A stretch of 64,000 nucleotides of DNA from Lentzea terrae. GTDB lineage: Bacteria; Actinomycetota; Actinomycetes; Mycobacteriales; Pseudonocardiaceae. The number at the start of each line of letters is the position of its first letter. Within the stretch, counting starts at the first letter, position 1. The position numbers and the translations under genes were made by a program. Where the stretch lies: assembly GCF_003265345.1 (NCBI RefSeq), contig NZ_QFWW01000004.1:279846-343845 (forward strand), given 5' to 3'. Below the pieces are notes generated by a model, which saw only the letters and a list, made by a program, of their open reading frames with translations, was not told the DNA's origin and did no database searches. Below are positions 8,693 to 17,246 of the stretch, one piece after another.

Positions 8693-9242
8693 GCTGCTGC
8701 GCCGGGCCGCGGCGCTGGTGCCCGCCGATGCCCGCAGCAGCAGTGGCTGCACGGCCGAGGACGTGCTGACCTGCCTGGCCGACGACGAGTGGGAGTTCGC
8801 GCTCGAGGTGCTCGGCGACTTCGACGGCATCGGCTGGCAGACGGCGGAGTACTGGCAGCTGCTGGCGGCCGCGGCGGCGGAGCTGTACCTGCCGTCGAAG
8901 TGGTTCCACTGGCGCGAGGCCGAGACGCGGCTGGGCCTGCTCCGCGTCGACCTCCAGCTCGTGCCGAGCACTCGCAAGCCGATTCCGGCCGCAGGTGTGC
9001 TGCGGCCGTTGTGGGACGTGGGTGGTGGCGATCTGCGGGTCGCCGGGATGTGGCTCGAGTCGACCTCCGAACTCGAGGCCGGTGGCCGCGCGACGGTCCG
9101 GCTGCTGGCGATGTCACCGGCAGCGTGGCGTCACCTCGCGCCGGGAGACGTGATCACCATGCACGAGGGACAGCCGGTGGCCGGTACGGCGACTGTGATC
9201 GAATACTGGGGTGTTGGGGAGGCACGACCGCGAGATAGGTGA
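8685..9242 (+). CDS. Unknown protein, first of a tandem paralogous pair
   Basis: 185 residues, not recognised. The N-terminal half is helical (ELLRRAAALVPADARS, then a conserved WEFALEVLGDFDGIGWQTAEYW block); the C-terminal half is beta-rich and ends in WRHLAPGDVITMHEG, resembling the last barrel strand of the EF-Tu C-terminal fold. It overlaps radA by 8 nt and so is likely co-expressed with it. The next gene is a clear paralogue sharing the DV.D.L...EWE..L..LG.F....WQT..YW and LRPL.D-type blocks, so this pair arose by local duplication. Confidence 0.75.
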   Translation: MTELLRRAAALVPADARSSSGCTAEDVLTCLADDEWEFALEVLGDFDGIGWQTAEYWQLLAAAAAELYLPSKWFHWREAETRLGLLRVDLQLVPSTRKPIPAAGVLRPLWDVGGGDLRVAGMWLESTSELEAGGRATVRLLAMSPAAWRHLAPGDVITMHEGQPVAGTATVIEYWGVGEARPRDR

Positions 9243-9744
9243 GTTGTTGCGGTTCGCGGCGGGCATGGTGCCGGCGGAGGTGCAGAGCGAGGACGTGCTC
9301 GACCACCTCGACCACGAGGAGTGGGAGCTGGTGCTCGACCTGCTGGGGGAGTTCGGCGGCAACACCTGGCAGACGCCGCGCTACTGGGCTCTGCTGGCTG
9401 AGGCGGCCCTTCAGTTGGAGGCGGACGACGCCTGGTTCCAGTGGCGGTGCGTGGAGTCGATCCAAGGCCTGCTGCGGGTGGAGCTCACCCTGGCGCACGA
9501 CGCGGAACCCCTGCAGGCCAGGGGAGAACGGCCGACCTGGGACCTGACCGGCAACGACCGGCGGGTCGCCGCGCTGTGGATCGAGTCCAAGCCGGTGCTG
9601 GGTCCTGGAGAGCGCGCGTCGGCTCGGTTGCGGCCGTTCCTGCCGACGGCGTGGACGCATCTGGCCAGGGGTGACCTGATCGCCCTGCACGGCAGGTCGC
9701 CAGGGACGGCGAAGATCATCGAGAAGGTACCGCCGCGGCCGTAA
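9211..9744 (+). CDS. Unknown protein, second of a tandem paralogous pair
   Basis: 177 residues from the GTG at 9211, overlapping the end of its paralogue by 32 nt. The same architecture recurs: helical N-half with WELVLDLLGEFGGNTWQTPRYW, then a beta-rich C-half with WTHLARGDLIALHG. The EF-Tu-like C-terminal strand pattern is shared. No catalytic residues are evident. Its 3' end overlaps the convergent AraC-family gene by 29 nt. Confidence 0.72.
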   Translation: MLGRHDREIGELLRFAAGMVPAEVQSEDVLDHLDHEEWELVLDLLGEFGGNTWQTPRYWALLAEAALQLEADDAWFQWRCVESIQGLLRVELTLAHDAEPLQARGERPTWDLTGNDRRVAALWIESKPVLGPGERASARLRPFLPTAWTHLARGDLIALHGRSPGTAKIIEKVPPRP

Positions 9745-10513
9745 GCAGCCTGCGCAGCGCGGTCGGCGTGTACCCGACGTGCTCGCGCACAGTCCGCGAC
9801 AGGTGCGCCTGATCCGCGAACCCGAGATCGGCCGCCAGCGCCGCCAAACCGGTCTCGCCCGATTCCAGGCGGTCCAGCGCCGCAGCCACCCGGACCCGGT
9901 TGCGGTACCGGGTCAGCGACACCCCCAACTCCCGGCTGAAAACCCTGCTGAGTCGGTACGGCGAGACGCCCAGCAACCCAGCCAGGGAAATCAACCCGGC
10001 TGCGGCGGGATGACCGGCAAAGATCACCTCGCGGGCCCTGGCCACCAGCGCCCGATCGCCGGCACCGCCAGAAGCAGGGAGAGTCGTCGTCACCACCTGC
10101 GAGACGACCGAACCCACCAAGCCGACCAGGTCCTCCGAACCACGAGCGGCCAGCAACCGCCGGTGGGCCAGATCGAGCCTGCCGTCGACGTACACCGACG
10201 AACCGTTCAGCCGCGGTTCCTCGCCTGCCACAGCACGCCACAGATCCCCAGAAATGCTGATCGACGTGCACACGTCGCCGCCAACCGGATGGGCGAACTG
10301 CTCCTCCTCGCCGGGCAGCCCGACGTAGCCGACGGTGCGGTCGAGGTCCACGGACACCCCGCGAACGCGCCGGCGGAAACCGCCGCGCTGCACGAGCACC
10401 AGCCGGACGTCCGAGCGCGGTGGCTCGGCCGACCAGTCGCGGTGGTCGGCCGAGCAGTCCACCGCAGAGACGGCGAACTCCGGACGGGCCGCCAGGTCGA
10501 CGAACGAGAGCAC
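9716..10513 (-). CDS. AraC-family transcriptional regulator
   Basis: 265 residues. A cupin-like sensing half (about 1-130) has a GGFRRRVRGV strand typical of AraC ligand domains. The C-terminal double helix-turn-helix (about 160-260) has SLAGLLGVSPYRLSRVFSRELG as the first recognition unit and LAALAADLGFADQAHLSRTV plus GYTPTALRR as the second. It diverges from the VOC/SRPBCC pair at 10620 across a 106-bp gap, so it probably controls them. The effector is unknown. Confidence 0.88.
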   Translation of the reverse strand: MLSFVDLAARPEFAVSAVDCSADHRDWSAEPPRSDVRLVLVQRGGFRRRVRGVSVDLDRTVGYVGLPGEEEQFAHPVGGDVCTSISISGDLWRAVAGEEPRLNGSSVYVDGRLDLAHRRLLAARGSEDLVGLVGSVVSQVVTTTLPASGGAGDRALVARAREVIFAGHPAAAGLISLAGLLGVSPYRLSRVFSRELGVSLTRYRNRVRVAAALDRLESGETGLAALAADLGFADQAHLSRTVREHVGYTPTALRRLLTAAAVPSR

Positions 10514-10619
10514 CCTCGCAGGCTAGGCCGGCGGTCTGACAATTTCGCGCAAGGATCTTCAAGACCGCGGGGGCACGCCAAAGCCAGGCTGGAGGCCGAC
10601 AAGCACAGGAGGAGACATC

Positions 10620-10967
10620 ATGGCCAAGCTCACCGCGTTTCTCGTCGACTGCGCGGACCCGGCGCCGCTCGCCGACTTCTACCGCGAGCTCACCGGCTGG
10701 GAGGAGACGTACCGCGACGAGGACAGCGTCTACCTGGGCAAAGACGGCGGCGTGCAGCTCGCGTTCGTTCGGGTCGAGGGTTACCAGCCGCCGAGCTGGC
10801 CCAGCACGGCCAAGCAGTCGCACCTGGACTTCAACGTCGCCGATGTCGACGAGACCGTCACGCGCCTGCTCGCGCTGGGTGCCACCAAGCCCGAGTTCCA
10901 GCCAGGCGGCGACAAGTGGACGGTGCTGGCCGACCCGCAGGGCCACCTGCTCTGCCTGGTCGCCTGA
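10620..10967 (+). CDS. VOC-family (glyoxalase/dioxygenase-like) protein
   Basis: 115 residues forming one vicinal-oxygen-chelate module: FLVDCADPAPLADFYRELTGWE at the N-terminus, then the HLDFNVADVDETVTRLLALGA repeat and a C-terminal DPQGHLLCLV strand with a metal-type Glu/His context. An excellent GGAGGA ribosome site lies 7 nt before the ATG. Family members are glyoxalases, dioxygenases or drug-binding proteins; the substrate is unknown. Its TGA overlaps the next ATG. Confidence 0.87.
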   Translation: MAKLTAFLVDCADPAPLADFYRELTGWEETYRDEDSVYLGKDGGVQLAFVRVEGYQPPSWPSTAKQSHLDFNVADVDETVTRLLALGATKPEFQPGGDKWTVLADPQGHLLCLVA

Positions 10968-11362
10968 TGGCCTCCATCAGCAGGGAGGTCGTGATCGAGT
11001 CCAGTGCCGACGACGTGTGGAAGGTGATCGGCGAGTTCGCCACGGGCCCGACGCGCATGGCACCGGGGTTCATCACGGACACGAAGGCCGAGGGCGACGA
11101 ACGGGTCGTCACCTTCGCCGACGGCACGGTTGTGCGGGAGCGGCTGGTCACGGTCGACCACGACGCGCGCCGGATCGTGTACTCGATCGTCGGCGGCGTC
11201 ATCCAGCCCGAGCACGACAACGCGGCCATGCAGGTCATCGCAGCAGGCGATCGGTGCAGGCTCACCTGGATCCGCGACGTGCTGCCCGACGAGCTGGCCG
11301 CACCGATAGCCGAGTCGATGTCGCAGGGCATCGAGGTCATCCAGAAGACGCTCGACAACTGA
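10967..11362 (+). CDS. SRPBCC (START/Bet v1-like) family protein
   Basis: 131 residues beginning ISREVVIESSADDVWKVIGEF, the first strand and helix of the START-like ligand-binding fold; the long C-terminal helix is LAAPIAESMSQGIEVIQKTL. Members include polyketide cyclases and lipid or stress proteins; the ligand is unknown. The ATG was chosen because it overlaps the stop of the VOC gene (TGATG), giving translational coupling. The pair ends at a strong hairpin shared with the convergent trehalose gene. Confidence 0.85.
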   Translation: MASISREVVIESSADDVWKVIGEFATGPTRMAPGFITDTKAEGDERVVTFADGTVVRERLVTVDHDARRIVYSIVGGVIQPEHDNAAMQVIAAGDRCRLTWIRDVLPDELAAPIAESMSQGIEVIQKTLDN

Positions 11363-11363
11363 A

Positions 11364-11420
11364 AACGCACGCGGGGAGCTTTCGCACTCTCCTACAGTAC
11401 GAAAGATCCCCGCGTGCGTT
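11364..11420. terminator. Strong bidirectional hairpin, copy A of a recurring element
   Basis: A 14-bp perfect outer stem (11364-11377 with 11407-11420, core ACGCACGCGGGGA), then a six-pair inner helix CTTTCG/CGAAAG, then ACT/AGT. It fills the gap between the convergent SRPBCC and OtsB-GH15 genes and probably terminates both. A related hairpin with the same GCGGGGAGCTTTCG arm lies at 20003-20057. Confidence 0.8.
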
Positions 11421-11424
11421 CAGA

Positions 11425-13953
11425 TCACTGCGAGAGCAACTGGGCGCAGCGGATCAGGCCCAGGTGCGAGTACGCCTGCGGGTGGTTGCCCAGCGAACGC
11501 TCGGCCACCGGGTCGTACTCCTCGGGCAGCAGACCCGTGGGACCCGCCGCCGCGACGATCTGACCGAACAGCTCCTCGGCCTCCGTGCGACGACCCGTCA
11601 GCAGATAGGCCTCGATCATCCACGCCGCGCACAGGTGGAAGCCGCCCTCGTCGCCCGGCAGGCCGTCGTCGCGGTGGTAGCGGTAGACGGTCGAGCCGGA
11701 CCGCAGCTCGGCCTCGATGGCGGTGACCGTGTGCTGGAACCGCTCGTCGGCCGGGTCGATCAACCCCGACAGGCCGACGAACAAAGAAGCCGCGTCCAGG
11801 TCGTCGCCGTCGTAGGCCGTGGTGAACGACTGGACCTCGTCGTTCCAGCCGTTCTTCAGCACGTCCGTGGCGATCGTGTCGCGCAACGGCACCCACGAGG
11901 GGTCCAGAGCGCGGCCGAACTGCTCGCCGAGCTTGATCGCGCGGTCGATGGTCAGCCAGCACATGACCTTCGAGTACACGTGGTGGCGCGGCGCGTGCCG
12001 CTCCTCCCAGATGCCGTGGTCCGGCTCGTGCCAGCGCCGCGAGACGGCCTCGGCCATCGCCTGGACCATCTTCCAGTCCGCATCGGAGAGCGACCCGCGG
12101 GCCGAAGCCAGCGAAACCACCAGGTCGACCACCGGACCGAACACGTCGAGCTGCACCTGCTGGTTCGCGAGGTTGCCGACGCGCACCGGGCGTGAGCCCG
12201 CGTAGCCGGGCAGCGTGTCGATCACGGCCTCGGCACCGAGCTGCGTGCCGTGCAACGTGTACAGCGGGTGCAGGCGCTCGGGACCGGGGATGGTCTCCAG
12301 CACGCCGTGCAGCCAGGCCAGGAAACCGTCGGCCTCGGCGAAGGACCCCACCGACACGAGCGCGGACGCGGTCATCGCGCCGTCCCGCAGCCAGCAGTAG
12401 CGGTAGTCCCAGTTGCGGACACCGCCCAGCTCCTCCGGCAGCGACGTGGTGGCCGCCGCCATGATCGAGCCGGAGTCCTTGTGCACCAGGCCGCGCAACG
12501 TCAGCGCCGAGCGCAGCACCAGGTCGGTCTGCACGGTCGGCAACCGGAGGCCCGCCGCCCAGTCCGCCCAGTAGCCGGACGCACGGTCCCGGCGCACGGA
12601 CTCGGGCAGCGCGTGCTCGGAGAGGTCGTCGGTGCCGCAACGCAGTTCCAGCAACACCGGCGCACCCTCACGCGGGCGCACGACGGCCCGTGCGGTCTCC
12701 TGCACGCCGTCGGAGGTGATCTCCCAGTCGACGCCCGGCGAACGCAGCACCATCGGGTCGGACGTGCCGACCACGCGCAGGCCGTCGCGCTCGCGGATGA
12801 AGCGCACCGGCACCTGGCCGAACTCGGGCCGCGGCGCGAACGTGATCACCGCGTTGGTCGAGCCGGAGATCCGCCGCACGAGGTCCGTGCGGTGCGAGGC
12901 GAGGTCGTGCTCCAGGTAGTCCGTCACCAGGAGCCGCGACCAGCGGGTCTCCACGATCATCGTGCCCGGCAGGTAGCGCTGGCCCAGCGGCAGCGACCCG
13001 TGCTCCGGCTTGATCGAGAAGTGGCCCGCGGCAGGACCACCGAGCAGGTCGGCGAAGATCGCCGCCGAGTCCGGCTCGGGGTGGCACAGCCAGTTGACCT
13101 TGGCGTCCGGCGTGACCAGCGCGACCGAACGCTCGTTCGCGAGCATGGTCAGCCGCTCGATCGGCACGGCCTGGTCGCCGTGCAGCCAGGCGCGCCGTTC
13201 CTCGAGCAGGAACGCGAGCACCGTGGCCACGTCGGCGGGGTCGTTCACGTAGTGCTCGGCCAGCGACTCACCGGCACCCACGCGGATGCCGACGTCCGGG
13301 CCGGACAGGCGCGCGAACGCCTTCTCGTCCGTCACGTCGTCGCCCAGGAAGATCGCCGCGGTGGCGCCGACCTGGTGGCGCAGGATGTCCAGCGCCTGGC
13401 CCTTGTTGGTCTCGACGACCGCGAGCTCGATGACGGCCTTGCCCTCCGTGACCTGCACACCTTCCCAGGTGCACGGGCCGGAGCGGACGGCGGCGAGCAC
13501 GGTCTCGCCGACCGCCGCGTCGGCACGCCGCACGTGCACGGCGACCGACGCGGGCTTCACCTCGAGGTGCACGCCCTCGTGGCTGTCGACGATCTCTTCC
13601 AGCTCGGCCTCGATGCGGCGCAGCAGCGCCTTGGCGGTCGCGTCCAGCGCGTGGACGAAACCGACGTCGAACTCCGAGCCGTGTGATCCGACGAGGTGAA
13701 CCTCACCGGGTAGGCGGGACAGCGTGGCGAGGTCGCGCAGCGCGCGACCGGAGATCACGGCTGAGGTGGTCTCGTGCAGGCTCGCGAGCGAACGCAGCGC
13801 GTTCACCGACTCCGGGAGCGGGCGGGCCTGCTCCGGGTCGCTCACGATCGGCGCGAGTGTTCCGTCGTAGTCGCTGGCGACCAGAAGTCGCGGGGTCCGC
13901 GCGAGCTGGCAGATGGCTCGGCGCAGTTCGGCGGGGAGGGCCTCGGCGGTCAA
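11425..13953 (-). CDS. Trehalose-6-phosphatase fused to GH15 glucoamylase/trehalase
   Basis: 842 residues carrying two enzymes. Residues about 20-250 are a HAD-type OtsB: SDYDGTLAPI with Asp28/Asp30, SGR, the GTEFDVG-like SHGSEFDVG strand and FLGDDVTDEKAF. Residues about 265-842 are a GH15 (alpha/alpha)6 glycosidase, recognised by GGVRNWDYRYCWLRDGA near residue 515 and a C-terminal EEYDPVAERSLGNHPQAYSHLG. OtsB makes trehalose from trehalose-6-P; GH15 enzymes of this branch hydrolyse trehalose in mycobacteria. One chain may thus make and break trehalose, or the GH15 half may act on another alpha-glucan. otsA lies 48 nt upstream. Confidence 0.9.
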   Translation of the reverse strand: MTAEALPAELRRAICQLARTPRLLVASDYDGTLAPIVSDPEQARPLPESVNALRSLASLHETTSAVISGRALRDLATLSRLPGEVHLVGSHGSEFDVGFVHALDATAKALLRRIEAELEEIVDSHEGVHLEVKPASVAVHVRRADAAVGETVLAAVRSGPCTWEGVQVTEGKAVIELAVVETNKGQALDILRHQVGATAAIFLGDDVTDEKAFARLSGPDVGIRVGAGESLAEHYVNDPADVATVLAFLLEERRAWLHGDQAVPIERLTMLANERSVALVTPDAKVNWLCHPEPDSAAIFADLLGGPAAGHFSIKPEHGSLPLGQRYLPGTMIVETRWSRLLVTDYLEHDLASHRTDLVRRISGSTNAVITFAPRPEFGQVPVRFIRERDGLRVVGTSDPMVLRSPGVDWEITSDGVQETARAVVRPREGAPVLLELRCGTDDLSEHALPESVRRDRASGYWADWAAGLRLPTVQTDLVLRSALTLRGLVHKDSGSIMAAATTSLPEELGGVRNWDYRYCWLRDGAMTASALVSVGSFAEADGFLAWLHGVLETIPGPERLHPLYTLHGTQLGAEAVIDTLPGYAGSRPVRVGNLANQQVQLDVFGPVVDLVVSLASARGSLSDADWKMVQAMAEAVSRRWHEPDHGIWEERHAPRHHVYSKVMCWLTIDRAIKLGEQFGRALDPSWVPLRDTIATDVLKNGWNDEVQSFTTAYDGDDLDAASLFVGLSGLIDPADERFQHTVTAIEAELRSGSTVYRYHRDDGLPGDEGGFHLCAAWMIEAYLLTGRRTEAEELFGQIVAAAGPTGLLPEEYDPVAERSLGNHPQAYSHLGLIRCAQLLSQ

Positions 13954-14001
13954 CGCCCCTCCTGGAGCACTCGTCGGGTCAAAAATGGGATCTGAAAGGA
14001 T

Positions 14002-15441
14002 TCAGACCGAGGTCTGCGTGCCCAACGCCTCCAGGAACGACCTCGCCCAACGGTCAACGTCGTGGGTGAGGACTTGGCGGCGCAGCGCGCGCATCCTACG
14101 GCGGCCTTCAGCAGGATCGATGTCGAGGGCGGCCTGCAGTGCGTTCTTGACACCGTCCAGATCATGGGGGTTCACCAGGAACGCACTGGTCAGTTCTGCG
14201 GCAGCGCCGGCGAACTCGCTGAGCACCAGAGCTCCACCAAGATCATATCGGCAGGCCACGTACTCCTTGCAGACGAGGTTCATACCGTCACGAACCGGCG
14301 TCACCACCATGACGTCCGCGGCGCTCATGAACGCCACCAGTTCTTCGCGGTTGACCGATTGGTGGAGGTAGTGGACCACCGGTTTGCCAACCCGCCCGAA
14401 CTCGCCGTTGATCCGGCCGACGGACTGCTCGATGTCCTTGCGCATCGTCTTGTAGTGGTCGACGCGCTCCCGGCTGGGCGTGGCGAGCTGGACCATCGCG
14501 ACGTCCTCCGGGTCCACGCGTCCGTCCGCGATCAGCTCGTACAGAGCGCGGATCCGGACGTCGATGCCCTTCGTGTAGTCGAGACGGTCCACGCCGAGCA
14601 GGATGCGCTTCGGGTTGCCCAGGTCCTCTCGAATCTGCCTCGCGCGGGCTTGCGTCTCCTTGCGCCGCGCGACGGCGTCCAGGCCGGCGCTGTCGATCGA
14701 GATCGGGAACGCGCCGACCCGCACGGTCCGGTCACCGACCTGCACGACACCTGGCCGGGTGCGGACACCAACGGTGCCGCGGCTCGGCTCCAGGCCGACC
14801 AGCCGGCGGGCCAGCCAGAGGAAGTTCTGCGCGCCGCCGGGCCGGTGGAAGCCCACCAGGTCGGCGCCGAGCAGGCCGCGAATGATCTCCGTGCGCCACG
14901 GCAGCTGCATGAACAGCTCGACCGGGGGGAACGGGATGTGCAGGAAGAAGCCGATCTTCAGGTCGGGCCGCTGCTCGCGCAGCATCGCCGGGACGAGCTG
15001 CAGCTGGTAGTCCTGCACCCACACGGTCGCGCCCTGCGCGGCGATCTTCGCGGTCGCGTCGGCGAACCGCTGGTTGACCTGCCGGTAGGAGTTCCACCAG
15101 TGCCGGTGGAACGCGGGCTGCGCGACGACGTCGTGGTAGAGCGGCCAGAGGGTGCCGTTGGAGAAGCCTTCGTAGTAGTCCTCGACCTCTTTGGCCGACA
15201 GCGGGACCGGGTGCAGCAGCAGGCCGTCGTCCTCGAACGGCGACACGTCCGCGTCGGCCACGCCCGGCCAGCCGACCCATGCGCCGCTGTGTGAGCGAAG
15301 AAATGGTTCGAGCGCGCTCACCAACCCCCCAGGGCTGTGCTTCCACCGCTCTGTCCCGTCGGGCAAGCGCTCCAGGTCAACCGGGAGCCGATTGGCCACG
15401 ACTACGAATTCCGCCCCGTTCTCGCCAATGTCCATGCTCAC
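14002..15441 (-). CDS. otsA: Alpha,alpha-trehalose-phosphate synthase (UDP/GDP-forming), OtsA
   Basis: GT20 retaining glycosyltransferase joining a nucleotide-glucose to glucose-6-phosphate. It has 479 residues. N-terminal [11 protein letters not shown] and [10 protein letters not shown] form the donor-side loop, [11 protein letters not shown] carries the conserved Asp, FFLHIPFPP follows, and [10 protein letters not shown] carries the Arg/Lys pair that contacts phosphates. It is the first gene of the two-gene trehalose unit, with the OtsB fusion 48 nt downstream. Cytoplasmic osmolyte and stress metabolism. Confidence 0.95.
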   Translation of the reverse strand: MSMDIGENGAEFVVVANRLPVDLERLPDGTERWKHSPGGLVSALEPFLRSHSGAWVGWPGVADADVSPFEDDGLLLHPVPLSAKEVEDYYEGFSNGTLWPLYHDVVAQPAFHRHWWNSYRQVNQRFADATAKIAAQGATVWVQDYQLQLVPAMLREQRPDLKIGFFLHIPFPPVELFMQLPWRTEIIRGLLGADLVGFHRPGGAQNFLWLARRLVGLEPSRGTVGVRTRPGVVQVGDRTVRVGAFPISIDSAGLDAVARRKETQARARQIREDLGNPKRILLGVDRLDYTKGIDVRIRALYELIADGRVDPEDVAMVQLATPSRERVDHYKTMRKDIEQSVGRINGEFGRVGKPVVHYLHQSVNREELVAFMSAADVMVVTPVRDGMNLVCKEYVACRYDLGGALVLSEFAGAAAELTSAFLVNPHDLDGVKNALQAALDIDPAEGRRRMRALRRQVLTHDVDRWARSFLEALGTQTSV

Positions 15442-15504
15442 ATTTCTGAGGCTAGTGCGGACGCGTGTCCGGGGCGTGTCGTGTAACCCCCGTCACAGCA
15501 ACGT

Positions 15505-16941
15505 TCACTCCAACCGACGCTCGGTGGGTTTGAGCGGGCCGGACATGCGTGGACCTGCGAACTTGCGCTCCAACCGGCCCAGTCCGGTGCGCACCGGCTG
15601 GGCCAGGTACTCGCCGAACACCACCCCTCCGGCCAGAGCGAGAGCAATACCACTCGCGAACATCAACGTGCTCAAACCGGCCGGATCGCCCTCCGCGGTG
15701 AGCTGGAACAGGCCTCGGTAGGTGGTCCAGCCGGGCAGCAGCGGGACCACGCCGGCCTGCACGACGACCAGCGTCGGGATGCGCAGCCTTCGGGTCATCG
15801 TCGCGCCGCCGAACCCGGTGATCGCGGCGGCCACCGCGGAGGAGAACAGCACGTCCAGGCCGAAGCTCGTGACGAGACCGTAGGAGGCCGTGCCGATCGC
15901 GCCGGAGATGGCGGCGGCGACGAGCGCGCGCGGCTGGGCGTAACAGGCGAGCGCGAAGCACGCACTGGTCGCCGCACCGGCTGCGAACTGCATCGGCACC
16001 GCGGAGATCAACGGCGGCAACGGGTCGGTGAGCCGGATTTCCAGTCCGAAGTGGAGGGCCGTGCGGATGGCGATCGCGACGCCCGCGATCAAGCCGGCGC
16101 TGAGCAGCACGGTCTCCACGGTGCGGCCGGCGGCGGTGACGTTGTAGCCGGAGATCGCGTCCTGCACGGTGCTCACCAGCGCGAGGCCGGACAGCAGCAC
16201 GACGATCCCGACGGCGACCAGCAGGCTCGGCCGGACGTTGGGCAGCAACCCCGTGGCGAAGACGGTCAGCGCCGCACCGGTCGCGAGCGCACCGCCGACG
16301 AGCTGCTGGAAGAAGAACGGCAGCGCACGGCGGTTGAGGACCCGGCCGACCCGGTCGATCACGGCGGTGACGATTCCGGCGGTGATCGCGAGCTCCCACC
16401 CGCCACCGACGAGGAACGCGACGGCCGCGGCCATGCCGGCCCAGGCGGCGGTGGCGACCCAGCGCGGGTACGGGTGCTTGGCGTTGGTGATGTCCTCGAG
16501 CTGCGCGTGCGCGTCCTCGATCGGGCCGAGGTGCCGCACGAGGTGTTCGACGGCAGCCAGTCGCGTGTAGTCGAGGCTGCGCTGCCGGACCACGCGCACC
16601 GCGGTGATCGGTGGCGCGTCCGTGCCCCGATGGCACGAGACGCTGATAGAGGTGTAGATCACGTCGACTTCCGTGTGCGGAAGTCCATAGCTCTCGGTGA
16701 CCGAAAGAATCGTGGCAGTTACGTCGGCTGCGCCCGCCCCACTGGCCATTTGGACCTCACCGATCTTCAGTGCGAGATCGAGTACCAGGTGAACAGTGGT
16801 GTCGTCGGGCAGTGCGGGGCCGTGCAGGTTGTTCGTGGAAATCTCGCGCACCTCCGTCGTGTGATCGTGCGGAGCACTTCGACTGTTGCTGTGTCGTCTG
16901 CCACCTCCGATCGGGCTACCCGAAAAGGAGGACATGATCAC
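15505..16941 (-). CDS. ThrE-type threonine/serine exporter
   Basis: 478 residues. A soluble N-terminal domain (about 50-170, with MASGAGAADVTATILSV and the YTSISVSCHRG strand) precedes about ten hydrophobic helices. This matches the fused ThrE architecture of actinobacteria, in which ThrE exports threonine and serine using the proton-motive force. A Ser/His-rich N-terminal tail is unusual; internal Met starts nearer the domain are possible. It is monocistronic, starting about 170 bp before the tRNA gene on the opposite strand. Confidence 0.88.
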   Translation of the reverse strand: MIMSSFSGSPIGGGRRHSNSRSAPHDHTTEVREISTNNLHGPALPDDTTVHLVLDLALKIGEVQMASGAGAADVTATILSVTESYGLPHTEVDVIYTSISVSCHRGTDAPPITAVRVVRQRSLDYTRLAAVEHLVRHLGPIEDAHAQLEDITNAKHPYPRWVATAAWAGMAAAVAFLVGGGWELAITAGIVTAVIDRVGRVLNRRALPFFFQQLVGGALATGAALTVFATGLLPNVRPSLLVAVGIVVLLSGLALVSTVQDAISGYNVTAAGRTVETVLLSAGLIAGVAIAIRTALHFGLEIRLTDPLPPLISAVPMQFAAGAATSACFALACYAQPRALVAAAISGAIGTASYGLVTSFGLDVLFSSAVAAAITGFGGATMTRRLRIPTLVVVQAGVVPLLPGWTTYRGLFQLTAEGDPAGLSTLMFASGIALALAGGVVFGEYLAQPVRTGLGRLERKFAGPRMSGPLKPTERRLE

Positions 16942-17111
16942 TATCCGTTGGTTACCCTCCTGACCTGGTCAAGGCGGCCGGTCCGGCGCTTTGACCCACT
17001 CAGTTGGTTGGTCTGCCTCCGACAGGAGCAATCCGATCACACTGAGAGCAGACCGTTCGCCGCAGGTAGCACCCGCAACGGGCGCTTACCATGTTCGCGA
17101 ACACGAGCCAG

Positions 17112-17184
17112 GCCGGCGTAGCTCAATTGGCAGAGCACTCGCCTTGTAAGCGAAAGGTTAGGGGTTCGATTCCCCTCGCCGGCT
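17112..17184 (+). tRNA. tRNA-Thr (anticodon TGT)
   Basis: A full cloverleaf: acceptor GCCGGCG/CGCCGGC, D arm GCTC..GAGC, anticodon loop CTTGTAA (TGT reads ACA) and T arm AGGGG TTCGATT CCCCT. The CCA end is not encoded. The first pair of the anticodon stem (C27-A43) is mismatched. TACCAT at 17087 is a candidate -10. A long hairpin follows at 17191. Confidence 0.95.
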
Positions 17185-17190
17185 CTTATC

Positions 17191-17226
17191 CGACGAGGGT
17201 TCGCCCAGGTGGGCGGGCCCTCGTCG
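17191..17226. terminator. Hairpin terminator after tRNA-Thr
   Basis: CGACGAGGG pairs with CCCTCGTCG and the stem continues through TTCGCCC/GGGCGGG (with G-U pairs) to a 4-nt loop AGGT, about 16 pairs in all. There is no T-tract. It lies between the tRNA and the convergent gene ending at 17247. Confidence 0.7.
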
Positions 17227-17246
17227 CAATTCGACGTGACTGTTCG

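Noticed and set aside
6776-8977. A very long minus-strand open frame running from the DoxX gene through the whole of radA
   Set aside because: It is antisense to radA, lacks family similarity beyond the last 140 residues, and reflects high third-position GC; DoxX starts at 7198.
9411-10946. A 511-codon minus-strand frame over the paralogue, AraC and VOC genes
   Set aside because: It runs across three genes with recognised folds in other frames and has low-complexity Gly/Arg/Ala composition.
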